Assembly (NCBI GenBank): GCA_963082875.1 | Contig: OY720103.1 | Coordinates: 3,782,001-3,846,000, forward strand | DNA length: 64,000 bases | DNA from: Corella eumyota | Lineage: Eukaryota; Chordata; Ascidiacea; Phlebobranchia; Corellidae | Direction: 5' to 3' | In this document: one piece after another, positions 45,102-60,100 of the stretch | Layout of the letters: every line of letters starts with the position of its first letter | Numbering within the stretch: position 1 is the first letter of the stretch | Made by a program: the position numbers and the translations under genes | Notes under the pieces: model-generated | Databases searched by the model: none | The model's input: the letters and a program-made list of their open reading frames with translations, nothing else | Told to the model about the DNA's origin: nothing

Positions 45102-48100
45102 ATGCTTTATAAAATTCATTGCTTCGCTTGCCTTTTTGGCCTACTTTCAGGTAATTGAAACCTTATACCAAAGGAAACTAGAAAATTACAGGATATTTCC
45201 TATAAGTTACATGCTTTTTATTTGACCTTTGGCAATTGGGTCAATTTGAATTTAAAGTAAATGCTATAAAACACTATTTTTAGTGCCAATTGGCATATTT
45301 TTGACAAATTAAATTTACTGAAAATGGTAGGCTATAAATTATTTTAATATAAATTTATTATAATTATTTTTTCAAAATAACAGTTTTTTTAAAAAAATAA
45401 ATATTTTATTAATATACAAAAAATATTTAAAAAAAATAATTAAATTCATTTCAGAGCTTGTTCATTTGAATAGAGCATCAAGAATTGACTTTATAAGTCA
45501 GCCAGTCGACAAAATAATAAATAAAGGAAACCCGCTAATGCTTAATTGCATGATCGGGGAATCCGCAAATGACTCTTTTAACAAAAACAATGCCGTACCA
45601 TTACCATCCAACGTAACATGGTTTAAAGACGGCATCCCACTTTCATTTTCTGGGATTTTTGGTGTAAAGACCAAATTTCTTAACGGAAGTATGTTAATAT
45701 CAAGAACATTTTATCAAAATGTAAATAACACTGACAGTGGAAAGTATTATTGTATTTCGAAATATCAATCAACAGTACTAAGAAGCAGGGAAGCAGAAGT
45801 CAAGTTTGCGGGTAGGCATTTTTTTATTGGCACTGCATAATATGCAAAAATTTTTATTTTACTGCCTTGCCACATCAGGTTATTGCTCTGTCTCAATTTT
45901 TATGGCTTTGTAAGTGGTTTATGGCCTTGTTTTATGACAATATGTCATAAGCCTTAAAGGATTATGAGAAAACAATATTAGTTTGTACTTCTAGTTATTA
46001 AGTTGTTATATACACACACCACAACATAAGGCCTATTGATGATTTCAGTAAAGTGCTTTGCATATTGTGTTTTACAGTTTATAATAAAACGTTTTAAAAA
46101 TAGCATTATTAAGCTGTTAAAATTATATTCCCAAAAGAGTACGGCTTCAATATGTTGTCATTTAACTGAAATTGATTGATGGCTTCAAAAAAAACAATGT
46201 GTATTCTTTGTTAATAGTTAATAAACAATACAGGTTGTAGTTCTAGGTAATAATAATTGCTGGGGTAATTATTTATGGTTAATATTTGTTAGGTAACTTG
46301 AGTAGTTGATTAATGCTAATTGGTGAGTGTGGTTTTTAAACATTTTCTGCTTTGAAGTTCATGTTGTTACATCACACTTGGAAATATGTGCGAAGCGCCA
46401 AAAACAACACATTTCACCTTCTGTTGTTAAGGCATGCGTGATTACCAAGCTCCTACACAAACATTTATATGCCTTGTCCAAACAAAACCAACCGCTATTA
46501 CATTTGCTGGTTTGGCCCATTATGGCACAGAGCAGCACAGGATCAATACAATCTTTGTTACAGCCCATTAAATGCCTCAATCCCTTGTCAATTCCCCTTA
46601 AGCCTTATGTGTTTAGTTTTTGACTGATTTTAGCCTAAAAGAGATAGGGTGGCTAAACTAATTTATATTGACGGTTTTTTATATCTTTTTTATATAACGG
46701 ATTTCTAAAACAGATTAGGCTTAGGAGCCACTTATAATGTTTTGTTGGTGATTTATGCTATAAATGTATTAAAAGTAGTGTGATGCTTTTAAAAATAAAA
46801 AAGGGTCAAACTGGAAAATTTAACATTGAGTTTTAACAAAATTTTTAAAGTGCTAAATTACAGGAATCTGAATTATATTCACAAATAAAAACATATTTTT
46901 TATTATCTGCAATTGACAATTTTTTTAATATGATCTTTAATTTTTTTATTGTATAACTTTGTGCCAGATGTGTTTATTTTATTATAATGTAAAAGTAATT
47001 GTTAGGATGTGGTATATAATTAACACTTTTATGGTTTCATTGTTTTCTTCAATTAACTTTAATTGCTGGGTGTAAGGATGAATGCAACAGTTTAACAGTC
47101 TGCTCAGTTGGAATTTTCTTGTCTTTTGTTGTTTAATTTGAAAATTAAAAGGGATATTGATTATAATAGTGTACATATTTCTAAGTTTGCAAAATAAATT
47201 TTATTATTTTAATTTTTTTTTAGTTTTTGGTCGATTTTTGAAGCAGCCCCAATCTACCTCCAAATATCCGGGCGAAATTCATCATTTTAATTGCGCTTTC
47301 GCATTCACGTCACCCAAACCCACCATATCATGGTTCAAAGACAATATAAATATCGGAAATAATACAAATTACGATGTAGCATGCAGTAAAAACAACACGC
47401 TGCCTAATCCAAGGGTCTTAGTCTTGCCGAACGGCGACTTAGAAATTCAAGAAATTGAATTTAGTGACGAGGGTTCATATTTCTGCACTGGGAGCAACTC
47501 GGTAAAAGCCAAACAAAGTAAAGACGTTAATCTGAGGGTGAAATCAGGTGCGTACAAGATTTTTTGTTGGTTTAAGTGGCTTTCTCTCTCTTATTATTTG
47601 GTTTATTTGCCTAGCAAACTTGTTTGCATTAAAAGCATCGCGCTGGGTACTACATGATTTAATGTCTGTCACTTGGCTAGTCCGTCACTTAAATCACTTT
47701 TACGATGTACTTGTTTGTTATTATTAATAATATGGGACGGTCAATTTGTTTTTATTTGGTGTCCTATAACTTTTACTGGCATAATATTTACATTAAGTTA
47801 TATTTTATATGCAAAATAAAAAAATTGTTGCTAAAACTTAATTTAAACTTTCTAGAAATGGAAAAATTGTTAATTAAGTAATTAAAGGCTAACCTATTTA
47901 ACTTAACACTATAATTTGTTGTGGAAGGGTATTAATTACATCATTCTTACACTCATGTATATAAACTAAGATGTAAATGGCTGCAATTTAAATGCAGAAT
48001 GTTTATCACTTTAGCAGAAAGGCTTGGTGTAATTCTGAATCACCTAAATTAGGTCTTTATTTAATTTCTTTCATTTTGATTAGGATCACCTATTGAAAAG

Positions 48101-51100
48101 ACCTCATTAAGTGTCTCAACACCGGTTAACAAGACAGTTCTACTCGGTGAAACCACACATTTAAGTTGCCTCGCTGACGGATATCCAATTTCAACTATAG
48201 TTTGGTATAAAAATGGTCAGGAGTTAAATTACAGGTACGACAAGTTGGCCCGGTAAGATAGCTCTTTTGTAGCTGATTTCAATTATACCACTTACGCGCT
48301 CGGACAAGTGTTTAGATAATTATACTTTTTTCTATGCCCACTTACAGAAAAAGTGACTCAAAAACACGGTTTTCTAAGAAGCTTACAATTCAGAAATCTT
48401 TAATTTCTAATTTAATTTTAAACAAACACTTCGTAAAAAATAAAGTAAAATTTTTTGATTTTTTTTTTTTTACAAAACTTGCAAGATGTTTTCCAATTTC
48501 TAACTTATGTTAGTTAGACGCAAACATCCTAGTTTTAAAGAATAATTGGGCAGGTAATTGGGCAATTACTGATAAAGGGAATGGTAGTATAAGATTACAA
48601 TCCCATTATAACATTATAAAATGTTTGATTTCGTGTCAACATTGGTTATTTAAGATTTTTATAAATGTTATTTTTATTATTCACATTTATTATTTTTTTA
48701 TAAAAAGTTGTAGCTCGGATTTAATCAATATTATTCTGTTTATAGTACTTGTCATCAAGAAATAGGTCAATCATTTTGTATGTTATTATTGTATAACACC
48801 AAAAACCCTTTGTTTATTTTAAGCCTATTTATCCGATAAAAAAAACTGGTTTGGACTAAAAGTGAATGGATTTATTCTAAACAAAAAAAAAATACTTAAT
48901 AATAAAAATAATTTTGTATTTAAAAATAACATTTTTTATTGGACTTGAAACATCGTAGATTTAAAAACAACGTTTTTTAAGCATAAGTATTTATTACACT
49001 ACATAACCTACCATGTTTTTATACCATTAATCTTACCCTATTCCCAAAAAATAATTAATAATAAAATTAATCTTGTATTTAAAAATTTTTTTTTTTTTGG
49101 ACTTGAAACATAGTAAATTTAAAATAACGTTTTTTAAGTTTAGGTATTCATTACACTACATAGCATGTTTTTATACCATCAATCTTACCCTATTCCCATG
49201 GCTTTACTGCTATGCTTATGATAAGCCCACTTAACCCTATATAGACCCTGTTTCTAATCATACCCTTTTATGCCGCAGACCCATAACCAAGTACACAGCG
49301 TTACGAGGTGTTATTATCGCTCTATTTAAAATTCCTTTTATTTTAGCTCCTTATGCAACAAGTTTTCAAAAATCGGCCAAGGCACTCTTCTAGTGAGGAA
49401 TGTGACGAGCGACGACGCTGCCAAATATTCCTGTGAAATTAGGAACACGAACTCACAACCACAGCTGTTTCATGTTTATGTCCAAGTATCAGGTAACTTA
49501 AACTTGAAATTGTTTTGACCCATGTGTATAGGGTCTAAAATTTGTGTTGCAATTTGTTATGGCTTGGTCTTTCGATGACTATTCTCTTGACTACACATTA
49601 AATATGTTAATTTGATTGACTGGTATTAATAAATTAACCAGTTTTAGATTACATTTTACCCTTTTCAAAAAAAATAAATTGCAATTTACATTTGAAAAAG
49701 TTAAATTTTTTTTGTAATATATATACATATTTTTTTAAATCTGTTTATAAGCTTTGTGTTTAAGCTTTATACAACTACAGAGCCAAAAATGCTATTTACC
49801 GTCATTGTAGTATTATATTTCAGCCCCCTTTTTTAAGAAGTGGTTTAAAAAAGGTTTAGGGTTCATTTTTCTTGTAAGGCTATTTAGTGCAGGCGGTACA
49901 TCAAAACATTATGCTTTTAAGCCCACTAGCTTTGGAATATAATATCCTTGCACTAACTACATAAATGTAAATGGCCTGCCTAAAAACAACCAGTTTCTTT
50001 GTCAATTTTAAATATTCAATGTTATCTATATACTGGTTGATGTAGAATACTAATTGCTTCTGTAAGTGATTTTTGAAGTATTGACACTTTAATTAAAAAC
50101 GGATATTTGTTTATTTATAAGTACTTAATCAATGTGACAATCAAAATAATTGCTTAACAAAGTAAACTAAAAACCGCCTTTTATTTGTTTTTATAAGTCA
50201 CTAATTTGTATTTATTTTAATGTTGCAGTTCCTCCCTTTTCTGTTGAAACTCCGTCCTATTTCAAATATGCAGCCTTTAATGAAAATTTTAACTTGTCCT
50301 GTAATGTATCAGGCAATCCAAAGCCTATGATCCAATGGTATAAAGATGGCCAAATAATAAACAATGCAAATAAAGAGGTAATATCTTTAAAATCAATTGC
50401 ATCGTCCTATAAATTTTTGAATGTAAGTTGATCTTATAATTACATGTTACAGAATGATATTGTGACTTTGCAAAGTGTTCAAAACACTCGTCAAGGGATA
50501 TACCAATGCATTGCTACCAACAATGTTGGGTCTTTGCAGAAAAGCATGTTTCTGGCTGTAACAGACGATTCTTTAACATCAACAGGTAATTAAGTTGTTT
50601 TTACCTAAAATTAAGAATTTTTAAAGGGCTGGTATTATGAGGGACTGTAAAAGTGTTCTTATGATAAATTCAGATTGCTTTTTTTGTTTAATCCTACTCT
50701 TAAAAAACTGCTGTTATTTGTCTATCATTAACTTAAATTTGAAACTACATCTTGGGTGGTCTATTAGGAACAGGTGTACAATTAAAGTCAGATTACGTTT
50801 GCAATGTTTGTCGAAATTTTAAGACTTCACATCACTAACATCTGCTCAACGTTCTTTAAATCTCGGCATAGAACATCTGGTTGAGGCTTACTATAATCTT
50901 TGTTTACGAATAATTAATCTTTAACCTCAGTAGGATGTGTTTATCAATGCTGCTATTACACGGCGAATTATAAATTATAAATATTGATAATAATATGTCA
51001 TATGATCTTTTAATAAATGTGAAAATTTTTTTTTTTTTAGAGTTTTTTTTTTAACTTATGTAATATTTTTACAGGGTTGGTGAAGGGATTAAATGTAAAG

Positions 51101-54100
51101 CTTTTAAGTTCATCAACAATTGCAGTATCATGGGATAGCACTACTTTGAACAGAAAATACGAAGTTGTTATGAGAGAAATTTTCGCCCCAAAGAAATATT
51201 CTAAGGTTAAATTTTATTTTTTTTATTTTGTTTTAAATTTTTGGTTTAATATAAAACGTAAACTTTAGGCTTTTTAAAAATATGTTTATGTTTTTTAGTT
51301 ATTTATATGCTGTATACAAATTGATAACAAAACTTTAAACAATTTCTACCAATTAAAATTTAGTTTATAAACATAGTAAACTTTAATGAGCTGTTTTTAA
51401 AACAGCATAACCATAAAAATGTGATAATATTCACATAAAAAATCCTTTTTTATGCATTAAGAGTAAAACTGAACAGAAATGCTTGATAATTACACGTCTT
51501 CTGTTTATTTGCAATGAACCGAAAGAATCGTGCTTTTGCCCCGATAATTATACCCTTACTGCAATCCCCGAGATAGTTTTACCCAATTTCGGGCTTTGAT
51601 ATTTTAGGTGATTGAGCTGGAAGAGTCTTACAAAGTGTTTAAGGGATTAAAGAAGTATTCAAGATATGGATTTAAGGTTGCAGTCTTGTTTAATAATAAT
51701 GGAGACGAAATCTCGGGGCCTTTCACTGAGGAGATAATTGTAAGAACTGAAGAAGATGGTACGTCAATGTTGATAATTTATTTTGAACGAAAATATTAAA
51801 AAAAATAAAAATTTAATTTTTAGTTTTAAATTACTAATGGCAAACGATTTTAATTAATTTTAAGATCTTTATAAATTTACCTTTTTTTTAAATTTACTAT
51901 TTTAAAATTTAATTTTTTTTTTCTTTTTTAAAATTAACTTTTTTTATTTTTTAGTACCTGACCAGCCTCCTTTGAATATCAGCGTTGTGATGATTGACAG
52001 CTCCAGTGCTCAAATTACTTGGCTCCCACCTCCTGCTTATTCTATTAACGGAGAACTTACCTCATTCAAAATCAAATATAAGACCAGTAGTCAAAAGAAA
52101 AGTAGCATAATAACTGTCCCTGGAAATCAAAATAAATATAAACTAACAGGTAGAAAAAAAAATTTTTGTTTTTTTATTTTTAATTTTGTATTTGGAAAAA
52201 AAATTGTTTTTGCGATTTGTTTTTTTAATAATTTGAAACTGGAAATTCGAAAAACAATTTCTCTGTTAGCTTAAGACGTAATTAATAATCGACTTTCAGA
52301 CTTCAAGACGCTTTCTAAGAACTTAGAGATAACCTTTGCTATGAAACACACTAATTAACAAACACCATTTTATGCTAATCACCATTCGGTTAATTTAGCA
52401 AACAAAAACTAATAAAAAAGCGACAATTTTAGTTGCCTAATAATCTTTTATCTAAAAGGTTTAATAAGCTATCAATTAGCGATATAGGTTAATAAGGAAA
52501 CATATAAGGATGTTATCACAATTTTATGACTTTATAATAATTTATGCATGGGACCAATATAATCCTCTTATGAAAGCTTAATTTTTATTAAATTTAATTA
52601 ATAAGCTTTTGTCTTAAGGATTGATATGTTGCTTTGTGATAAGTCGTTTGCTATTTGCTTTATTGAATAAATATCTTGTAAGAGGTTGAGCAAACACTTA
52701 AGATAATCTTAAAATATTTTATTTGCCTGACCTCAAAATTGAATATTAATCACCGAAATGTCAATACACAGTTGCCAATCATGTTTTAATATAAAAAAGA
52801 TGCTACAAAATTTCGTTACAAATATATATATGTATATATACTTGTTTTTTTGTAAAAAAAATAATTTTTGGGGAAATGAAGCTAATAGTCATTTTTTTTA
52901 TATATCTTTATCCTCGATGTGGTAAGGGTAACTTCACGACGTAAACATAGAGTAACATCAGTTACCCTGACTCAGTCTCGAGTTGCCTATAGCATGTTGG
53001 GATATTATATTAGAGAATTTCCCGGTATTTAAACTGCTGATTAAGTAATGGCTCAGTGGGAGTTCATACTGTTTATAGTGCCTTACTCAAGGTTGCTATT
53101 GCATGAGAGCAGTGGGGATCGAACCCAGGATTGCAAGTTCATAGTGACAATACATTTAAATTCTAGTCAATACATAAATTTCTAGATTTGTATTTTTTTT
53201 TGTATTATTAAATGCTTAAATTTTTTTTTAAGGTTTAAGTGAGGGAAAAGAATATACAATCAAGTTGCAAGCTTGTACTTCTGTTGGAGCAGGTACTTTG
53301 TCCAAGAAATATCATCTTTATTTGCCAAAGGAAAAAGACCAATTTTCAGGTTAACGAAAAACCCAAAAAATTATTAAAAAGCTGTTTGTAAACATGTAAC
53401 CTAAACATCCTTAGATAAAGTAACATTTTATTTGTTTTTAAAATTTTTTTCAAAATTTTTTTTAATTTTTTTTTAATATTTTGATTAAAATGTTTTTCTT
53501 TACAAATGGTACAGAGTCGAGAGCGCCTGGCAAGCCACGCCTGCAACTGATCAAAAAATATACAGACGAGTTAATAATCACTTGGCTCCCACCACTCGAA
53601 GACAGCATAGTCAGGGAATATATTATAAGTTGGGGCAGCAAAACGCCCCAAGACAACAAAAAAAGGATTGGGGGTAAAGTTAAGGAGTACAGGATCACAG
53701 GACTGGGTGGGTAAAATTTTTTACAATATTGAATAAAAAATTGGTTTTTATAATAAATTTTGCAAAGAGTACTGGTTATAAAGTTTTTATTTAAAACACT
53801 TGCTGCTTAAAGTTTGTAGTTACGACTCGCTTTTATCTAATTAAGTTATTAGTGCCTGTTTTTTAGTTGGTTTAATTTTGGTTTTATCATTCATTTTGAT
53901 ACTTCAACCCCCGAGAGATAGATAGTGTCATGCTTAATTTGGTTATTCGAAAAAAAAACTGCTCACAAAATTAATTATAAATTGAGTTACAAAAAATTGT
54001 AGTCCATCACTCTAAGATTATGCATGTAATTCCATTAAAAATTTTGCATAAAAGGCCCTTCAAATTTTCCATGTAATCTTATTACATATTGACACTGATA

Positions 54101-57100
54101 ACCTTTGTACATTACATCTTTCTCCAATATGTCCTGACATTAATTAAATAAATTATTTAACAGTACCGGCGACAAAATATTTTATCGGACTGAGAGCGAG
54201 CAATAATGCTGGGTTGGGTATGCAAGATTTAGAAGCAGGAAGAACAAAAAGTCGTCAGGGTAGGCACTTGATTGATGAGGCTTGTACTTGAAATTTAATT
54301 ATACATAATTCACTTTTTTTTCAAAAATGTAAATTAAATTTAAAAACTAAAAACTATATCACTATTTTAAATCAAATATGGTTATAGAAATCCCTTCCCT
54401 TTTTTTGGTAATAAATTTTTGAATTGATTTTTGTAATTTTTGACTAACTATACTAGATAAAAATATTTTATAAAAATATTTTATTGTACTTGATTGTACT
54501 TTATAAAAATATTTTATTGTACTTGAAATTTAATTATAAATAACACACTTTTTTTATCAAAAATACAAAATTCAATGTAAATTTAAAAACTTTTTCTTTT
54601 TTGTAATAAATTTTTAAACCTATTTTTAATTGTATTTACTTAATTTTTTTGCAAAAGGTATTTAACAAAAATCCTTTTTTTTATTTTGTAGAAAATTCGC
54701 AAGAATTATTCCCTCCACTTGGGGTCCATATCGACGTCCTTACTTCATCAACTTTAAACGTTTCTTGGCACGATTCGAGAAAGAGAAACGAACCCAGATA
54801 TTACGTGGTAAGAATTTTTAAACATTTATTAAATTTTTTAAATAAATTTTAATAATAATATATTATGCAATACTATATTTTCTTGGCTTACGCAGTCATT
54901 TTAATAACAAATTGGCTGACTCTAATATTACGGATTAAAGTATTTAAATATATTTTCTTTCCCTTTGAAAGAGATTAGGGATTACATATTGGCAGTTTAG
55001 ACTTATTAAAATACATTTTCGAAATTAAATTTCGAGTTTTAATATGTAATACGACATTGGTTGGGTATTAAATGGTTTTATTTGTTCCTCAAGTTACGTA
55101 ATCCAGCAATACCGACAGTGAATAAATAATGCCTTAAAAATATAAATGTGATAGTTTTTATCTTTTATTTGTTGAATTAGTGGTATTAGGGACCAATTAT
55201 GTGATTTTGTTTTCAAGATTTAATCTTGTTTTAAGAATTGGTGTAAAAAAAGGTTGGTTATCTGTTTATTACATCTAAAATTCAAGGGTCCATTCACTAT
55301 ACCATATTATCAACAAAAAATATTATATTTTATTAAATTTCAGTAAGTGTTTTTAAAAAATAGAACACGTTGTTAATATTATTAATTGCGAATTTAATAT
55401 AATTTAAACTTTATCTAATCACAATTTAATGTGTTAAGTACTCTTGCAACAAAATTGTTTGATTGCGACTGAGGCAACTTGCATTTTTGATAATGAATCC
55501 TTGGTTTAATGGTGTTAGAATGTTCTTGATTAATAAGCAATGGTTTTAACATACAATTACACCTCCATTTATTCCCTTGAATATTAACTTGAAGTCCTGT
55601 TTGAAACTGCATTGGGTGTCTTGTGAGTAAATTTCTGTGTCTTGAATTTTGTTGGGTAGTATGCGCACTACATGTTGAGAAATCTTGAGGTTGTATGCAT
55701 GTGATGCTGTTGTGGGTGAGGTCTAGGGTTTGAAGCCGGGGTAAACCAGCAAAAGCATTTTTGTGTATTTTTAAAATTTGATTTTGAGCTAACTTGATTT
55801 CTTGGAGTTTACTTCCTTTAGTGATGAATGTAAAATCATGAAGTGTGCTAAAAAAATTAAAAAAGGGGTTTTTTAATGGTGTTTAAATATACTTTTTCCT
55901 TTTTAAAATAGACTTTACCTTATTAAATTGTCTTCTAATCGTAATTCCAATAGCTCGTTTAGGAAGAAAAACGATTTTGAATCAATTTTAGTAATTTCAT
56001 TTTCACTTAAATCAAGCAGCCTTAGTTTGCGAAATGCAGAAACTGGTAAAAACAAATCTTGCTTTCGAATACTTTTTATTCCATTTCTTCTCATCGACAA
56101 CTCCTTTAGACTATCCTTATACGCCAGGTGGTCGGTAAAATGAAGGCTCCGCAAACTCGTAAATAAATTTTCATCCAAATTTAGTATCTCTAGAATTGGC
56201 CAAGCAAAAAGCAGACATTTTGGTAGTTTCTTTAACCGATTTCCGCGCAAGTTCACCTTTTTCAACCTCGGAAAAATTCTTGTAACATGACTGCAAGCCC
56301 CTCTGAGGCTTGGAAAGTTTTGTAATCTCTCTTTGCTTGTCAGCAAAATACGATCAATCATGTTATATCGTATTTGAAACTCCTCGAAATATACAGTTGT
56401 GTTAATTGTTGAGAAATTTAACGTTGTGAGTTCATTACCGTCAAATGTAAACGACGTCGTCCACTCCGGTATGTCTAATGGTAAGGTCACAAAATCCTGG
56501 CTACTACAATCTATTGTATGGATGGCTGCATAATAGTCACAAATACACAACCTGGGACAGGGTAATACTTGCTTAATAAGCAATATTGTTAAAAAGAGGC
56601 ACAATTTGAGGGCACTTTTGCAGTTGCATTTTTCTATTTTTGAAGTCATTTTTGGTGTTTTTTTGCATGGCAAATTGAAGTTCTAAATAGACAATAGAGG
56701 TTATTGTTTAATAAGGTTTCGAATTTCATAACTCAGGAAACGGATTGAAAAAGCTCAAAAATGAACCCTATCTGCCTGTTGACATGCAGTGTTTACCCCA
56801 GCTGCTTAACAGGTTAAAAAAGCGCACCGAAATTACTCTTACCCTCATGAAAATAACCCCTAAATACCGCAAAACCCCTGACTGTGCAACTTACACCTAT
56901 GTTAACCCATTTATTTCACACCTCAGCCATCTATCATTTTCCCTCACCCTTTCTAGCCTTGCTTCTCGCATTGCAGTTGTTTTAGAGGATATTACTCTAA
57001 ACTGGTGTCGACACGCGTCATTGGAATTCAGAAATTTACCACTTAGGCCGCTTTTTTTTACCCGTAAACACCTGGGACGATATTTTATCCGTTTTGGGGT

Positions 57101-60100
57101 GTAATTTGCTGCTTTGTAAACATTGTTTTTCAATGTTGGTGGTTTGTAATTGAAGTATAGTTAAACATTATTTCAGCTGCTTTTAAATGGATTTTCGTGA
57201 TGCTGTCCGTCATTTTTTTACAACAACAAGAAATTGTCACTAATTGATTGGGTCAAAAAATTTTAAACAAATCAAATTTTAAACAAAAAAATAAAAATTA
57301 AAGTTTTTTTGTCAGCAAGTTTTTTGTCAAAAAATTTTAATCTAAAAAAGTTAAAATTATTGTTGCAAAGACTGTTTTGTATTTTCTTTATAAACATTTG
57401 ATAAATAAAACTAACTTATCTAACTTAAATTTAATTAAAAATATTTAATTTTAAATTTTTTTTCAATTTAACTTCCAGTTAAGATACAAGACCAACGTGC
57501 CCAGTGAACCCAAAGTTCAGTACTTAAACTCAAGTGAACCAACTTGTTTAATACCTTCCTTGAGACCACACACACAGTATGAGGTAGCAGTGAGGGTGTT
57601 GCAGGGTAACAGAGAATCAAGTTGGTCCATGACCGAGACTGCTATGACGTTGCAAGATAGTAAGTAGATTGATTAAGTTGTGGATTTTTTCAATTTTTTG
57701 AGGGTGCAAATATATCATAATTAATATTTTTCAGGATTTTCATTGTTATAATATGGTCATAACTCTTAACTAATATTTGCCTGTGATAATTTGCCCACGC
57801 ACCACAAACAGCAGTTTTATTTAGTATGAACCCTATTAAATTGGACATACATTAAAATAGGCTATATATTGTTCACTAAGTTCCATTATATGTATATAGA
57901 TGTTTTTTTACTAAAAAATAGCAATTTTGTCATAAAAATAAAAACTGCAAGGTCATGTAGTTTATCGATTTTATTTTTATATTTGCACAAATTTGTATTT
58001 TTTTTTGCTCCTTTATCAACATTTTTATATTTTAAACACAGAGGTAAATTTACACTTCAAGTGGTTTAGTAAACAAAATGATACAAATTTTTACTGCTTT
58101 TTTTTAACATCAATTTTTTGGTTTCCCTATTAACAAAAAAGTTTTGTGCCAGCGGTCACTTAAATCCCCCTAAGCTTAAAACCAACATAAAGCCTGGTGT
58201 TTATAACAACAAAAACCTTGTTGTTTTTTCTCACCAGAAACTCAATGGTCTCTGCTTTATTTCAATAATGTCTGATAACAAAACACAATGACATGTTTTT
58301 CATATTTAAATTGAAATTTAACAACAGCCGTTTTTTGTTTAGATAAATTTATATTTGGCTTGCCCTTTTGTATTATGTTATTATAACACCCTTTAATCTA
58401 AATAAAAACTTATATTGTCAGTATTTTTGTGTATATTTTAATGAATATAGAGCCTATGCTATTACATTTTAAAAATATCCGCAATTTTTTTTACAAACTT
58501 TTAATAAAATATTTTTTTTGTTAAGATTTTTTTAAATTTTTTTAACAGAGCCCGGTTCTGCACCCACTGATCTTACTGTACATGGATTGGAAGGAGATTT
58601 AACTTCAGTTCAACTTAACTGGCAGCCTCCCAATCAACCTAATGGAGTGCTTAATGGTAAGTTATTTTAAAGCGAATTGGAATATCATAAGTTATAATTG
58701 TCTGATAATTAGGCTGCTGATTGGGTGATAGCTTAACAAAAGCTTGCACCATTTTAAGTGCCTTACTTATTTAAGGGCTCTACAGCATAAGAGCAGTGGA
58801 GATCAGACCCAGAACCTCATGTGGTGAAGGCAATTGTTCTGACCACTACACCGCGATGCCATTTACTTAAGTATTATTTTGGCCCAAGTAAATGTAACAT
58901 TATTTTTTATAGGTTACCTTATCTTCTACACTACGAATGTAAAACACGACATTTCAAAATGGATAATAGAGCCGGTGTTGGACGACCAGTTATCAGCCAA
59001 GATAAAGGGACTTACGCCAGACACTCAATATTACTTTAAAGCTCTTGCTAGGAACACATTGGGTGTTGGTCCATATTCTGAAGTAGTAGAATTCCATACT
59101 CAAAGTAAAGAAAAAGTAAAAGGAGGTAGGTTGTTTTGATTTGACTGTAAAGTAGGGGCCAGTGTGTGAGATCCTAGGTTCAAATCCCACTGCTTCCTTG
59201 TTTAATTTTTGCTAAAAACAATTGATTCAATGTTAAATATAGGTTAATATAATTCTAAAATTGCAAAAGGCGACTTAAGACTAGGTCGGGTTACAAAAAT
59301 TACTCTAAGATTTGTCTTTAAAATTGTTTTTCTTATATCTAAAATAAATACATTTAAAAAATATTGCAAACTACAAAAAAAACTTTAAAAAAATATATGC
59401 CTCACATTATTGCTATTCCTATTCTTTTTTGCAGAACCAGTTGCATGGTCAATGCAGAATTGGATGTATTACGTTATTATAGGAGGGGTGGCTTTACTTG
59501 TTATTATAGTTGTTTCTATTGCCACACTTATTATATGCAGAAGCAGAAAGTCTAGCCTCTCAAAGTAAGCCTTTTTTTTTAATTCTATTTAAAAAAAATT
59601 TAGATTTATAGCACTTGTAATTTTTAAAAAAATATAAAATTTTGAAGGCCAAAAATTTACTTCAAATTTTTTTCAGAAAAAAGCGTAAGGAAAAACTTGC
59701 AAACAGCAAAAACATTGGGATGAAAAAACTCAACACATCAATGCTTTTACCGAACGACCAACACTGGAATAACGGAACAAGATCGGTCCACTCTGGGCAA
59801 TCCTTATTGAACCACGACCTTAACCATATGGACATGATTGCACAGGAGGAAAAGTATTACCACCCACAGCAGTCCTCTGTTTTTATGGATTACAGATACC
59901 CAATGTATAAGCAGGATCGAATGCATGGCATGAACGGAATTCCACATTCTCACACTAGAGGTTAGAAGAGATGTTTAAATAGAATTTGCTACTAATTGTA
60001 ACATCTCTGAACTAAAAAAGCATGTGGTTTTGGGTGCAGTTTAAAAAGGGTTAAAACCAGGGTACGCACTTTTTTTTCTAAGCTTAAACAGTCGGAGTTG

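Noticed and set aside
56745-57133. 119-codon plus-strand and 78-codon minus-strand ORFs upstream of the LRR gene.
   Set aside because: The minus ORF does not splice into the LRR gene in any evident way and neither resembles a protein; treated as regulatory DNA.
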